Source of the DNA: JACPSX01 sp035288405 [NCBI: bacterium] | GTDB taxonomy: Bacteria; JACPSX01 | Direction: 5' to 3' | DNA: 7,571 nucleotides | Assembly (NCBI GenBank): GCA_035288405.1 | Contig: DATEAK010000206.1 | Coordinates: 1 to 7,571 of the forward strand | Shown here: piece by piece, positions 1-7,025 of the stretch | Numbering within the stretch: position 1 is the stretch's first letter | How the letters are laid out: the number at the start of each line of letters is the position of its first letter | Program-made: the position numbers and the translations under genes | Notes under the pieces: generated by a model | Told to the model about the DNA's origin: nothing | The model's database searches: none | What the model saw: only the letters and a program-made list of their open reading frames with translations

Positions 1-1274
1 AAAAGGTGAAGGAGTACATGGTCTTCATGCTGTTCCTGGAGACCGGAATGCTGGGGGTGTTTGTCGCCACCGATCTCTTCCTGTTTTACGTGTTCTGGGA
101 ACTCATGCTGGTCCCCATGTATTTCCTCATCGGGATTTGGGGCGGGGCCAGGAGAATTTACGCTGCGGTGAAGTTCTTCCTGTACACGATGGTGGGCAGC
201 CTTCTCATGCTGGTGGCCATCCTGGTTCTCTATTTCCTCAACTACGAGGTCACCGGCAGGTACACCTTTGATTTGTGGGAACTCTATCAGCTGAATCTTC
301 CCCTGAACCTGCAGATGTGGCTTTTCCTCGCCTTTGCCCTGAGTTTTGCCATCAAGGTGCCCATGTTTCCCCTGCATACGTGGTTGCCTGATGCTCACGT
401 AGAGGCGCCCACGGCGGGCAGTGTGATCCTGGCCGGAGTCCTTCTCAAGATGGGGACCTACGGGTTTCTGCGCTTCGCTCTTCCCCTGTTCCCTGCCGCT
501 ACGATGGAGTTTGTCCCCTGGATCTCCTGGCTGGCCCTGATCGGGATCATTTACGGAGCGCTGATGGCCTTCGTGCAAAAAGACATCAAATCTCTGGTGG
601 CCTATTCCAGCGTCAGTCACCTGGGATTCGTGATGCTGGGAATTCTTGCCCTGAACGCCGAGGGGATTCAGGGAGGGATTCTCCAGATGGTGAACCACGG
701 ACTGTCGACGGGTGCCCTGTTCCTCATGGTGGGAATCCTCTACGAGCGCCGGCATACCCGCCTGATCGAGGACTTCGGCGGTCTCTCCTCCCGGATTCCC
801 GTGTTTGCCACCTTCTTCATGATCGTCACTCTTTCCTCCATCGGTCTGCCCGGTCTGAACGGATTCGTCGGAGAATTCCTCATTCTGGTGGGTACCTTCC
901 GATCGAACCCGCTCTACGGGATCATCGGTGCCATCGGGGTGATACTGGCCGCGGTCTACATGCTGTGGATGTTTCAGAAGGTCATGTTCGGGAAGGTCAC
1001 GAAGCCGGAGAACCAGAACCTGGCGGATATGACGGCTCGAGAAGTGATTACGTTGGTCCCATTGGTCGCATTTATTTTCTTTATTGGCGTGTTCCCGAAC
1101 GTCTTCTTGAGCAAAATGGAAACCACGGTCTCTCATTTGATCATCCACATCCAGAGAGGGCAGGAATTGCGATCTCGCGGTTCCGTGGGGCCTGAAGGAT
1201 CCGCTCCGCTCCTTTTTGACCTGCAGGATCGGACTCGGGTAAATGGCGCAGGACCCGGGGAGGATCATCCATGA
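1..1274 (+). CDS. nuoM: NADH-quinone oxidoreductase subunit M (5' partial)
   Basis: Antiporter-like, proton-translocating membrane subunit of complex I. The reading frame is already open at the left edge (first full codon at base 3), so the true start lies outside the window; about 90-110 N-terminal residues are missing judging from the family. Numbering from the GTG codon at base 6, the conserved Glu of the [16 protein letters not shown] motif is residue 32. The two conserved transmembrane lysines are K117 (in FAIKVP) and K148 (in LLKMGTYG), 31 residues apart as in E. coli NuoM K234/K265. The quinone-oxidoreductase signature [17 protein letters not shown] lies between them. Many hydrophobic helices follow, ending near residue 382. 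The last 39 residues are hydrophilic, rich in Gly, Arg and Pro, and look like nothing usual in NuoM. The stop TGA overlaps the nuoN start by 4 bp (ATGA), indicating translational coupling. Identity is very sure; only the tail is odd. Confidence 0.97.
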   Translation, partial: KVKEYMVFMLFLETGMLGVFVATDLFLFYVFWELMLVPMYFLIGIWGGARRIYAAVKFFLYTMVGSLLMLVAILVLYFLNYEVTGRYTFDLWELYQLNLPLNLQMWLFLAFALSFAIKVPMFPLHTWLPDAHVEAPTAGSVILAGVLLKMGTYGFLRFALPLFPAATMEFVPWISWLALIGIIYGALMAFVQKDIKSLVAYSSVSHLGFVMLGILALNAEGIQGGILQMVNHGLSTGALFLMVGILYERRHTRLIEDFGGLSSRIPVFATFFMIVTLSSIGLPGLNGFVGEFLILVGTFRSNPLYGIIGAIGVILAAVYMLWMFQKVMFGKVTKPENQNLADMTAREVITLVPLVAFIFFIGVFPNVFLSKMETTVSHLIIHIQRGQELRSRGSVGPEGSAPLLFDLQDRTRVNGAGPGEDHP

Positions 1275-2731
1275 ACTTCGTCCTTCCGGAAATTGATCTT
1301 GCAGCCATCGCTCCTCAGCTCTGGCTCACGGCCACCGCCATCCTGGTCTTGATGGTTCAAGTCTTCTTTCCTCGGGTCGGCAGCCGGTTTTTGGGACTTC
1401 TCGGCATACTCGGCGCCCTCGCTTCTCTGGTGGCCACACTGGGCCTCTGGGGACAGCAGGCCGTCCTGTTCTCCGGAATGATCGTCCTGGACGCCTTCAG
1501 CCTCTTCTTCAACGTGGTCTTCCTGTTGGGCGCCATCCTTACGATACTGATCTCGATCGAGTATCTGGAGCGGGAGCAAATCGCACAGGGGGAATATTTC
1601 GCTCTCGTCCTTTTCGCTACCGTGGGGATGATGATCATGGCTTCCGGAGATGACCTGATTGCCATCTTCGTAGGTCTGGAAATTCTCTCCCTTTCCCTCT
1701 ACGTGCTGGCGGGATTCATGCGCCAGGTCCTGCGCTCCAATGAATCGTCTATGAAATATTTCTTGCTGGGCGCCTTCGCCACCGGGTTCTTCCTTTACGG
1801 AATCGCCCTTTTGTACGGGACCACCGGCAGCACAAACTTGAACCGGATCTTCTCGATGGTGGCCCAGCGAGGGGGCTTGGACGACATTCTGGTCCTGGGC
1901 GGGATGGGGCTTTTGCTGGTCGGATTCGGCTTCAAGGTGGCCTCGGTCCCCTTCCATATGTGGGCCCCGGATGTGTACGAGGGAGCTCCGACTCCGATCA
2001 CGGCATTCATGTCCACCGCCGCCAAGGCCGGCGCATTTGCGCCCTTCGTGCGTATCTTTCTCCATTCTTTAGCCGGGCTCTCCGCTTCCTGGTCGCCGCT
2101 TCTGGCCGGCATGGCGGTCTTGTCGATGATCGTGGGAACTCTGCTGGCCCTGGTCCAACGCCAGAATATCAAGAGGCTGCTGGCTTATTCCAGCATCGTG
2201 CACGTCGGCTATCTCTTGCTGGGACTGCTCTCGGGCGGCGCCGAAGGAGGCGCCAGCATCCTCTTTTACTTGCTGGCCTATACCTTCATGCAAGTGGGAG
2301 CTTTCGCCGTGGTGATCTACCTGGGGAACCGGGGCGAAGAAGATTTGTCGCTGGCCCACTTCTCGGGAGTGGCCGTTCGCCATCCGGTGGCAGCGCTGGC
2401 GTTCTCGGTTTTCTTACTGTCTCTGGCGGGGATTCCTCCCACGGCGGGCTTCGTGGGCAAGTTCTATATTTTCAGCGCCGCAGTTCGGACAGGGCATGTC
2501 GGCCTGGCGATCGTGGGTGTTCTTACCAGTGTGGTCTCGCTTTATTACTATCTGGGTGTCATCGTCTACATGTACATGCGTGATCCCATCGAACTTCCCG
2601 CCCGCCGCCCTTCGGTGGCCCTGGTCCTGGCGTTGGCCTTGGCTGCGGTCGGTACCGTGGAGATGGGGCTTTTCCCCGGCAATTTCTTGGATCTGGCCCA
2701 GCAATCGGTGGCTCGTCTGTTAGGTTCCTGA
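1271..2731 (+). CDS. nuoN: NADH-quinone oxidoreductase subunit N
   Basis: Third antiporter-like pump of the complex I membrane arm, next to NuoK in the assembled complex. The 486 residues are the normal family length and are nearly all hydrophobic helices. Key residues seen: E137 in the [16 protein letters not shown] motif, K222 in [21 protein letters not shown], and K252 in [10 protein letters not shown]; these match the conserved Glu and two Lys of the proton path. The [17 protein letters not shown] stretch distinguishes NuoN from NuoL and NuoM. The ATG at 1271 is preceded by GGGGAGGA (1257-1264) at a 6-nt spacing and overlaps the nuoM stop as ATGA. It is the last gene before a 259-bp gap with hairpins, so it probably ends its transcription unit. 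No frame damage is seen. Confidence 0.98.
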   Translation: MNFVLPEIDLAAIAPQLWLTATAILVLMVQVFFPRVGSRFLGLLGILGALASLVATLGLWGQQAVLFSGMIVLDAFSLFFNVVFLLGAILTILISIEYLEREQIAQGEYFALVLFATVGMMIMASGDDLIAIFVGLEILSLSLYVLAGFMRQVLRSNESSMKYFLLGAFATGFFLYGIALLYGTTGSTNLNRIFSMVAQRGGLDDILVLGGMGLLLVGFGFKVASVPFHMWAPDVYEGAPTPITAFMSTAAKAGAFAPFVRIFLHSLAGLSASWSPLLAGMAVLSMIVGTLLALVQRQNIKRLLAYSSIVHVGYLLLGLLSGGAEGGASILFYLLAYTFMQVGAFAVVIYLGNRGEEDLSLAHFSGVAVRHPVAALAFSVFLLSLAGIPPTAGFVGKFYIFSAAVRTGHVGLAIVGVLTSVVSLYYYLGVIVYMYMRDPIELPARRPSVALVLALALAAVGTVEMGLFPGNFLDLAQQSVARLLGS

Positions 2732-2735
2732 TCAG

Positions 2736-2766
2736 GGTCGGAGGAGAAAATCCGTCACCTCGGACC
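2736..2766 (+). terminator. Imperfect stem-loop after nuoN, possible transcript end
   Basis: The arms GGTCGGAGG (2736-2744) and CCTCGGACC (2758-2766) pair at 8 of 9 positions with one central G-G mismatch, around a 13-nt loop. It starts 4 bases after the nuoN stop codon. No U-run follows; instead CCTTC (2765-2769) can pair with GAAGG (2775-2779) in an overlapping second hairpin. It could therefore be a weak or factor-dependent terminator, or a 3'-end stabiliser, rather than a classical intrinsic terminator. Confidence 0.35.
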
Positions 2767-2786
2767 TTCATCCGGAAGGAAGCAGC

Positions 2787-2831
2787 GCGCGAATGAGGTT
2801 TGCGCATAGGTTACCTGCGAGACAACGCAGG
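2787..2831 (+). repeat. Two tandem hairpins downstream of nuoN
   Basis: The first hairpin pairs GCGCGAA (2787-2793) with TTTGCGC (2799-2805): 7 bp including one G-U, with a 5-nt loop. The second pairs CCTGCG (2814-2819) with CGCAGG (2826-2831): 6 perfect bp around loop AGACAA. They are 8 nt apart. Neither is followed by a T-run. Both lie about 95-140 bp upstream of the candidate nuoA promoter, so they belong to the nuoN 3' region or to DNA-level structure, not to the nuoA leader. Confidence 0.4.
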
Positions 2832-2924
2832 CCGCGAGAAAGCCCGTGAAGTGAAAGCGAAGAATGCGGCGACGATTCGTGCAGTGAAGTTATAAACTGT
2901 GGCGGCGGCAAAGGGGAAAAAGGG

Positions 2925-2953
2925 TTGCACCTCAGAACCTCCTGTGCTAGGGT
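2925..2953 (+). promoter_or_regulatory. Candidate sigma-70-type promoter for nuoA-L
   Basis: A -35-like TTGCAC (2925-2930) and a -10-like TAGGGT (2948-2953) are separated by exactly 17 nt, the optimal spacing. The -10 is preceded by TGC (2945-2947), an extended -10 element. Each hexamer matches the E. coli consensus at only 3 of 6 positions, but at the most conserved ones (TTG, and T-A with final T). Predicted transcription start is near 2960, giving a leader of about 30 nt. An A/G-rich stretch (2911-2924) lies just upstream. The position right before the first gene after a gap supports the call. Confidence 0.5.
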
Positions 2954-2966
2954 TTGCAGTCGATTT

Positions 2967-2980
2967 GGGAGGGGAAGGGG
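2967..2980 (+). promoter_or_regulatory. Purine-rich ribosome binding site of nuoA
   Basis: GGGAGGGG (2967-2974) and AAGGGG (2975-2980) sit 10-16 nt before the GTG at 2991. They support that GTG as the nuoA start, since no other start codon in frame gives a full N-terminal helix. Confidence 0.55.
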
Positions 2981-2990
2981 AAAGTAGATC

Positions 2991-3383
2991 GTGGAAGTAT
3001 TTTTCAGCGGCTATTCCGCTCTCAGTCCCTACATTCCGGTATTCCTTTTCATTCTAGTCGCCGTCGCCTTTGGCATCGTGACTCTACTCGTTGCCAAGCT
3101 CGTGCGACCCAACCGGCCCTACCCGGAGAAGCTTTCCCCTTACGAGTGCGGCGTCCCGCCGCTCATGGAAGCGCGCGAGCGTTTTTTCATCCGGTTTTAC
3201 ATCATTGCCATTCTTTTCGTCCTGTTTGACGTGGAGGCGGCGTTCCTCTACCCTTGGGCCGTACTCTACGGGAAGATCGGGCTCTACGGTTTTATTGAGA
3301 TGATGATCTTCATCGCCATCTTACTGGTGGGGTATGTTTATGCCTGGCGCAAGGGCGCGCTGGATTGGGTGAAGGAAGGCTAA
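2991..3383 (+). CDS. nuoA: NADH-quinone oxidoreductase subunit A
   Basis: Small membrane subunit (ND3 homologue) at the junction of the peripheral and membrane arms. The 130 residues are a normal length with three hydrophobic helices (about 13-37, 66-90 and 98-118). The long loop after the first helix carries KLSPYECG with Cys53, the conserved loop cysteine whose exposure reports the active/deactive state in mitochondrial ND3. The second helix carries FDVEAAFLYPWA (79-90) with the conserved acidic residues D80 and E82. It starts with GTG and opens a new transcription unit behind a candidate promoter. The next gene is nuoC after only 6 nt, where nuoB is normally found; there is no trace of nuoB. 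Identity is certain; the start is likely. Confidence 0.97.
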   Translation: MEVFFSGYSALSPYIPVFLFILVAVAFGIVTLLVAKLVRPNRPYPEKLSPYECGVPPLMEARERFFIRFYIIAILFVLFDVEAAFLYPWAVLYGKIGLYGFIEMMIFIAILLVGYVYAWRKGALDWVKEG

Positions 3384-3389
3384 AGGACC

Positions 3390-4076
3390 GTGGATGAGAA
3401 GGAGCGGGAGGAAAAAATCAAGGCCGCCCAGGACGCGGCGGCCAAGCGCGCTGCAGTTCCCAAACCTTCTCCGGAGGCAGCCCCCACCCTCGATGTCGAA
3501 GCAATCCCCGTTGTGCGCCGCTTGCGGGAAGCTTTCCCCGATGCGATCCGTGAGGTAACGGTCCCCGGAAAAATCCCGGACGAACTCACCTTGCTCATCT
3601 CTGCGGAAAAGGCCCTGTCTGTTTGCCGGTTTCTGAAAGAGGAACCCGAGTTTTCCTTCAATTACCTGGCCGATCTGACCGGAGTCCATTACCCGGGTCG
3701 GGAAGAGTGTCTGGAAGTCGTCTATCATCTCTTTTCCATCAAGACTCGACAACGTTTGCGGCTCAAGGTGCGGGTGCGGGAAGAGGAAGCCGTGGAGTCC
3801 GTGAGCTCCGTATGGCGTACGGCCAACTGGCATGAGCGCGAGGCCTATGATCTGGTGGGGATCCGGTTCCGTAATCATCCCGACTTAAGGCGCATCCTGC
3901 TTCCGGAGGAGTGGGAAGGGCACCCCCTGCGCAGGGAATACCCGGTGGAGGGGAGAGGGGAAGGGTTGCGATACGTAGCCCACGTCCTGCGGGATCCCGA
4001 AAAGGCTTTCCGGGAATTTGAGGAGCGCCAGGCAAGCCAGAAGTCCCCGGAAGTTTCCCAGGAGGGGGGGGAGTAG
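3390..4076 (+). CDS. nuoC: NADH-quinone oxidoreductase subunit C
   Basis: Hydrophilic 30-kDa-type subunit of the peripheral arm that packs against NuoD near the quinone site. The 228 residues are slightly long. The core shows FNYLADLTGVHYPG (90-103) and the family signature WHEREAYDLVGIRF (147-160), then HPDLRRILLPEEWEGHPLR (163-181) followed by REYP. Residues 1-33 form a Lys/Glu/Ala-rich then Ala/Pro-rich extension outside the conserved domain. The last 20 residues are also charged and dispensable-looking. The start is GTG, 6 nt after nuoA, with GAAGGAAGG (3371-3379) upstream. The end contains a run of eight G (4064-4071), and the TAG stop is followed by one codon and then nuoD in the same frame. 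It is not fused to NuoD as in E. coli. Confidence 0.96.
   Translation: MDEKEREEKIKAAQDAAAKRAAVPKPSPEAAPTLDVEAIPVVRRLREAFPDAIREVTVPGKIPDELTLLISAEKALSVCRFLKEEPEFSFNYLADLTGVHYPGREECLEVVYHLFSIKTRQRLRLKVRVREEEAVESVSSVWRTANWHEREAYDLVGIRFRNHPDLRRILLPEEWEGHPLRREYPVEGRGEGLRYVAHVLRDPEKAFREFEERQASQKSPEVSQEGGE
4061..4073 (+). promoter_or_regulatory. Ribosome binding site of nuoD inside the nuoC end
   Basis: GGAGGGGGGGGAG lies inside the last codons of nuoC and ends 6 nt before the GTG at 4080, so nuoD has its own strong purine-rich site. It includes a homopolymer of eight G (4064-4071). It supports separate translation of nuoD rather than a NuoCD fusion. Confidence 0.6.
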
Positions 4077-4079
4077 GAC

Positions 4080-5180
4080 GTGCTGGAAACCAAAGAACTC
4101 ATCCTCAACATGGGACCCCAGCACCCGAGTACCCACGGGGTATTGCGTTTGGTCTTGAAGCTTGAGGGAGAAACCATCGTCGGGACCGACGTGGTCATCG
4201 GCTATCTGCACCGCGGCTCGGAGAAGATCGCCGAAAATATTCCTTACTTCGAGTTTGTCCCCTATACGGACCGGCTGGACTATACGGCGGCCCTGTCCAG
4301 CAACTTGGGTTACGTGATGGCCGTGGAAAAACTCTCCAATATCCGGCCGCCCGAGCGGGCGGAATACATCCGGGTGATCCTCACCGAGTTTCAACGCATT
4401 GCGGCTCACCTGGTCTGGCTCGGTACTCACGCCATGGACCTGGGGGCCATGACGGTCTTCCTTTATTGCTTCCGGGAGCGGGAGACGATCCTCGACTTCT
4501 TCGAGATGATCACGGGCGCTCGCCTGACCATTAATTTTTTCCGCATCGGCGGCGTGCCGGCCGATCTGCCGCCCCAGTTCTTCGCGCGCGCCTGGGAATT
4601 CTTGGAAACCTTTCCCGATCGCATCAAGGAGTATGAGGCACTGCTTACCCGCAATAAGATCTGGCTGAAGCGTACCAAGGGCGTTGCGGTCATCTCCGCG
4701 GAAGACGCCATTGACCTGGGATTGACGGGGCCGAGCTTGCGGGGCAGCGGAGTTTCCTTTGACATCAGGCGGGCCGAACCTTATTCCGTATACGACCGTC
4801 TCCAGTTCGATATTCCTATCGGGGAGAAGGGAGACGTTTTTGACCGTTACATGGTTCGGGTCGAAGAGATGCGCCAAAGCATCCGGATCATCCGGCAGGG
4901 TCTTGAGCAGATTCCCGAAGGGGATCTCATAAGCCGTGTGCCCCGCAAGCTCAAGCCTCCGGCGGGAGCAGAGGTTTATGTCCGGATTGAGGCTCCCAAA
5001 GGAGAACTGGGCTTCTACATCGTAAGCGACGGCGGCGAGAAACCCTACCGTCTCAAGATCCGGGGTCCTTCTTTCGTCAACTTGCAGTCCCTGCCCCTCA
5101 TGGTCCAAGGGGGGCTGGTGGCCGACGTGGTGGCCGCCATCGGCAGCATCGACGTCGTCCTGGGTGAGGTGGACCGTTGA
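4080..5180 (+). CDS. nuoD: NADH-quinone oxidoreductase subunit D, short form
   Basis: The 49-kDa-type subunit that forms most of the quinone-binding pocket in the peripheral arm. The quinone ligands are present: His19 in GPQHPSTHG and Tyr68 in DRLDY, 49 residues apart exactly as in the bovine H59/Y108 pair. Other family motifs are HRGSEK (44-49), RGSGVSFDIRRAEPY (221-235), EEMRQSIRII (262-271), IEAPKGELGFYIVSDGG (303-319) and the terminal GEVDR. It has no CxxC motifs, which excludes an energy-converting hydrogenase large subunit. At 366 aa it is shorter than the usual 390-400. The gap maps to residues 281-294, where about 24 residues including a helix with a LIHHF-like motif are missing in frame. 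The start is GTG, 3 nt after the nuoC stop. nuoH follows after 38 nt. Confidence 0.96.
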   Translation: MLETKELILNMGPQHPSTHGVLRLVLKLEGETIVGTDVVIGYLHRGSEKIAENIPYFEFVPYTDRLDYTAALSSNLGYVMAVEKLSNIRPPERAEYIRVILTEFQRIAAHLVWLGTHAMDLGAMTVFLYCFRERETILDFFEMITGARLTINFFRIGGVPADLPPQFFARAWEFLETFPDRIKEYEALLTRNKIWLKRTKGVAVISAEDAIDLGLTGPSLRGSGVSFDIRRAEPYSVYDRLQFDIPIGEKGDVFDRYMVRVEEMRQSIRIIRQGLEQIPEGDLISRVPRKLKPPAGAEVYVRIEAPKGELGFYIVSDGGEKPYRLKIRGPSFVNLQSLPLMVQGGLVADVVAAIGSIDVVLGEVDR

Positions 5181-5182
5181 AA

Positions 5183-5203
5183 AGCGATCAGCGGTCAGCT
5201 TTC
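5183..5203 (+). repeat. Three tandem AGCNNTC heptamers between nuoD and nuoH
   Basis: AGCGATC (5183-5189), AGCGGTC (5190-5196) and AGCTTTC (5197-5203) are three head-to-tail 7-bp units that share AGC..TC. They fill most of the 38-nt gap and end 15 nt before the nuoH start. AAAGC (5181-5185) can also pair with GCTTT (5198-5202) as a 5-bp stem. Heptamer runs of this kind are, from memory, dispersed in some bacterial genomes, but copy number elsewhere cannot be seen here. Confidence 0.6.
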
Positions 5204-5205
5204 TT

Positions 5206-5211
5206 AAGAGG
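5206..5211 (+). promoter_or_regulatory. Ribosome binding site of nuoH
   Basis: AAGAGG lies 7 nt before the GTG at 5219 and supports that codon as the nuoH start, placing it just beyond the heptamer repeats. Confidence 0.5.
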
Positions 5212-5218
5212 TTGAATC

Positions 5219-6181
5219 GTGCCGACCGTTCTACTTGAGATCATCGTCGTTCTTGTGAAGATCGCCGTGGTTTTCGGGGCCGTCGCTCTGGTGGTGGCCT
5301 ACCTGACCTATCTGGAGCGTAAGGTGATCGGTCACATGCAGCACCGCATGGGACCCATGCGCGTGGGCTGGCACGGTCTCTTGCAACCTATTGCGGACGG
5401 TCTCAAGCTTTTTACCAAGGAAGACATTATTCCCAGCCAGGCGGATCGCTGGGTGTTTTTTCTCGCTCCCGTCGTTTCCCTGGTGCCGGCCTTTATTGCG
5501 TACGCGGTGATTCCATTTGACCGGAACTTTTACATCACTCATCTGAACATCGGCGTGCTCTACATTCTGGCCGTTTCTTCCCTGGGGGTCTACGGGATCG
5601 TGATGGCCGGCTGGGCTTCTAACAGCAAGTACGCGATCCTGGGGAGCTTCCGTTCAGCCGCTCAGATGTTCAGCTATGAAATCTTCCTGGGTTTCTCTCT
5701 CATCGGCCCACTGATGATTGCCGGTTCCCTGGATCTCGTCAAGATCGTCGACGCCCAATCGAAGGTCTGGTTCATCGTCTACCAGCCGGTGGCCTTTCTT
5801 CTGTTCCTCGTTGCCGCCACTGCGGAGACAAACCGGGTCCCCTTTGATCTCCCCGAAGCGGAGACTGAGTTGGTGGCGGGCTTTCACACGGAGTACAGCG
5901 GCATGAAGTTTGCCTTCTTCTTCATGGCCGAGTACGCGAATATGGTGATCGTAGGGGCCATGGCCAGCGTCCTTTTCCTGGGAGGCTGGAGCGGCCCTGT
6001 TCTTCCCGGGGTGATTTGGTTTTTCCTCAAGGTCATGGCGTTCATCTTTTTGTTTATCTGGTTGCGGGCCACGTTGCCGCGCCTGCGCTACGACCAACTC
6101 ATGTACATGGGTTGGAAGGTCATGTTCCCGATCGCGATCCTGAACATCGTAGGGACGGGCTTGGTGATCTACCTGCTCTAG
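5219..6181 (+). CDS. nuoH: NADH-quinone oxidoreductase subunit H
   Basis: Membrane subunit (ND1 homologue) that closes the quinone channel and connects it to the proton path. The 320 residues are a normal length with about eight hydrophobic helices. Diagnostic motifs: [16 protein letters not shown] (31-46), [15 protein letters not shown] (55-69), the acidic loop [20 protein letters not shown] (202-221), [14 protein letters not shown] (226-239) and [15 protein letters not shown] (281-295). The acidic loop residues thought to carry the coupling signal are all present. It starts at GTG, the fourth GTG-initiated gene in a row. Its TAG stop overlaps the nuoJ ribosome binding site. nuoI, which usually follows nuoH, is absent here. 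Confidence 0.98.
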   Translation: MPTVLLEIIVVLVKIAVVFGAVALVVAYLTYLERKVIGHMQHRMGPMRVGWHGLLQPIADGLKLFTKEDIIPSQADRWVFFLAPVVSLVPAFIAYAVIPFDRNFYITHLNIGVLYILAVSSLGVYGIVMAGWASNSKYAILGSFRSAAQMFSYEIFLGFSLIGPLMIAGSLDLVKIVDAQSKVWFIVYQPVAFLLFLVAATAETNRVPFDLPEAETELVAGFHTEYSGMKFAFFFMAEYANMVIVGAMASVLFLGGWSGPVLPGVIWFFLKVMAFIFLFIWLRATLPRLRYDQLMYMGWKVMFPIAILNIVGTGLVIYLL

Positions 6182-6184
6182 GAG
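6180..6184 (+). promoter_or_regulatory. Ribosome binding site deciding the nuoJ start
   Basis: AGGAG overlaps the nuoH stop codon. It lies 9 nt before the ATG at 6194 but only 3 nt before the in-frame GTG at 6188. The ATG is therefore the better start for nuoJ. Confidence 0.55.
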
Positions 6185-6193
6185 ACAGTGGAT

Positions 6194-6700
6194 ATGGAGC
6201 CGTTCTTCTTTTTCCTGTTTGCGGCCGGAGCTGTGATCTCGGCTCTCCTGGTGATCAGCCGCCGCAACATCATGCACTGCGCTTTGTTTTTGGTTCTGAC
6301 ATTTTTCTTCGTGGCTGCGATCTTTGTCTTGCTCAATGCCGAGTTCCTGGCCGCGGTCCAGGTTCTGGTGTACGCGGGCGCCATCATGGTGCTGTTCACC
6401 TTTGTGATCTTCCTGGTTCATATTCCCCGCACCGAGAAGATCCGCCGGACGTTTGGGCAGAAAAACCTGGCGCTGGCGCTTGGCGTGTTCCTGGGCCTGG
6501 AGGTGGCCTACATTGTGTACGGGGCGATCTCTGCCCCCGCATCTCCCGCTGCCGCACCGGTAGTGCAAGGGGGAAACACGGAGAGCTTCGGAGTGGCCCT
6601 GTTTACCCGGTTTCTTTTCCCTTTTGAAATTGTCTCTGTTCTTCTTCTGGCGGCCATGATCGGGGCGATTGTGCTGGCCAAAAAGGAGATCGACCGATGA
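6194..6700 (+). CDS. nuoJ: NADH-quinone oxidoreductase subunit J
   Basis: Membrane subunit (ND6 homologue) next to NuoK and NuoA. With the ATG at 6194 it has 168 residues; an in-frame GTG at 6188 would add two residues but is too near the ribosome binding site. Five hydrophobic segments are visible. The most conserved one is [21 protein letters not shown] (47-67), which matches the third helix with its pi-bulge and Tyr60, a switch point in the coupling mechanism. A less conserved Ala/Pro/Gly linker (113-128) precedes the last helix, which contains [21 protein letters not shown] (142-162). The stop overlaps the nuoK start as ATGA. It directly follows nuoH with no nuoI between them. Confidence 0.95.
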   Translation: MEPFFFFLFAAGAVISALLVISRRNIMHCALFLVLTFFFVAAIFVLLNAEFLAAVQVLVYAGAIMVLFTFVIFLVHIPRTEKIRRTFGQKNLALALGVFLGLEVAYIVYGAISAPASPAAAPVVQGGNTESFGVALFTRFLFPFEIVSVLLLAAMIGAIVLAKKEIDR

Positions 6701-7008
6701 GCGGCGCGGTGCCTCTCTCCTATTACCTGATCTTAGGAGCCCTGCTGTTCATCATTGGAGCCGTCGGGGTCCTGACCCGGCGTAACGCTCTGGTGATCCT
6801 TATGTCCATCGAGCTTATGTTGAACGCGGTCAACATCACCCTGGTGGCCTTCTCCCGCTTTCAGGGCAACTTCACCGGGCAGATCTTTTCCTTATTCATT
6901 ATCGCCGTGGCGGCGGCCGAGGCGGCTGTGGGGCTGGCCATCATCATCGTCTTGTTCAACAACCGGGAAACCCTCAATGTCGATGAGATTAACCTGATGA
7001 AGTGGTAG
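6697..7008 (+). CDS. nuoK: NADH-quinone oxidoreductase subunit K
   Basis: Small membrane subunit (ND4L homologue) that forms part of the E-channel. The 103 residues, three hydrophobic helices and two buried glutamates are all typical: E39 in [11 protein letters not shown] and E75 in [11 protein letters not shown], 36 residues apart as in E. coli E36/E72. The C-terminal VDEINLMKW is the usual ending. The ATG overlaps the nuoJ stop by 4 bp, and AAGGAG (6683-6688) lies 8 nt upstream, so translation is probably coupled. nuoL follows after 17 nt. Confidence 0.98.
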   Translation: MSGAVPLSYYLILGALLFIIGAVGVLTRRNALVILMSIELMLNAVNITLVAFSRFQGNFTGQIFSLFIIAVAAAEAAVGLAIIIVLFNNRETLNVDEINLMKW

Positions 7009-7025
7009 AGGCCAAGGGAGCGCTC

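Larger units (their letters stand above)
2732..2990 (+). other. Non-coding gap between nuoN and nuoA
   Basis: This 259-bp stretch has no credible gene on either strand; the short frames across it lack any recognisable motif. Its left third holds several short inverted repeats (2736-2766, 2765-2779, 2787-2805, 2814-2831). The middle (about 2832-2910) is purine-rich on the + strand and contains a small AGTT-ATA-AACT inverted repeat at 2888-2898. The right end holds the candidate promoter and ribosome binding site of nuoA. The gap separates two co-directional nuo groups, so it most likely ends one transcript and starts the next. Confidence 0.75.

Noticed and set aside
1265-2065. Minus-strand open frame (266 codons) opposite nuoN
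   Set aside because: Same antisense pattern rich in Gln, Glu, His and Gly with no recognisable domain; fully covered by nuoN.
1-2731. nuoM/nuoN as Mrp-type antiporter subunits
   Set aside because: Subunit-specific motifs match NuoM and NuoN closely and all neighbours are complex I genes; no other mrp genes are present.
2891-2896. TATAAA as a second -10 box
   Set aside because: The sequence 16-18 nt upstream is GC-rich and has no -35-like hexamer.
2925-2960. Sigma-54 promoter before nuoA
   Set aside because: TTGCAC and TTTGCA are present, but no GG-N10-GC arrangement at the required spacing could be found.
2732-2990. A tRNA, small RNA or nuoB remnant in the nuoN-nuoA gap
   Set aside because: No cloverleaf or T-loop sequence, no known small-RNA core, and no cysteine motif of NuoB in any frame.
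3885-5108. Long open frame on the minus strand (407 codons) opposite nuoD
   Set aside because: It lies wholly opposite nuoC/nuoD, whose motifs are unmistakable. Its translation is low-complexity, charged and without any domain, as expected from the antisense of a GC-rich gene.
4080-5180. nuoD as the large subunit of an energy-converting [NiFe] hydrogenase
   Set aside because: Both CxxC nickel-binding pairs are absent, while the NuoD quinone ligands His19 and Tyr68 and the GEVDR end are present.
5654-6568. Minus-strand open frame (304 codons) opposite nuoH and nuoJ
   Set aside because: Gln/Asp/His-rich antisense product of membrane genes, no motif, no ribosome binding context; a shadow of nuoH and nuoJ.
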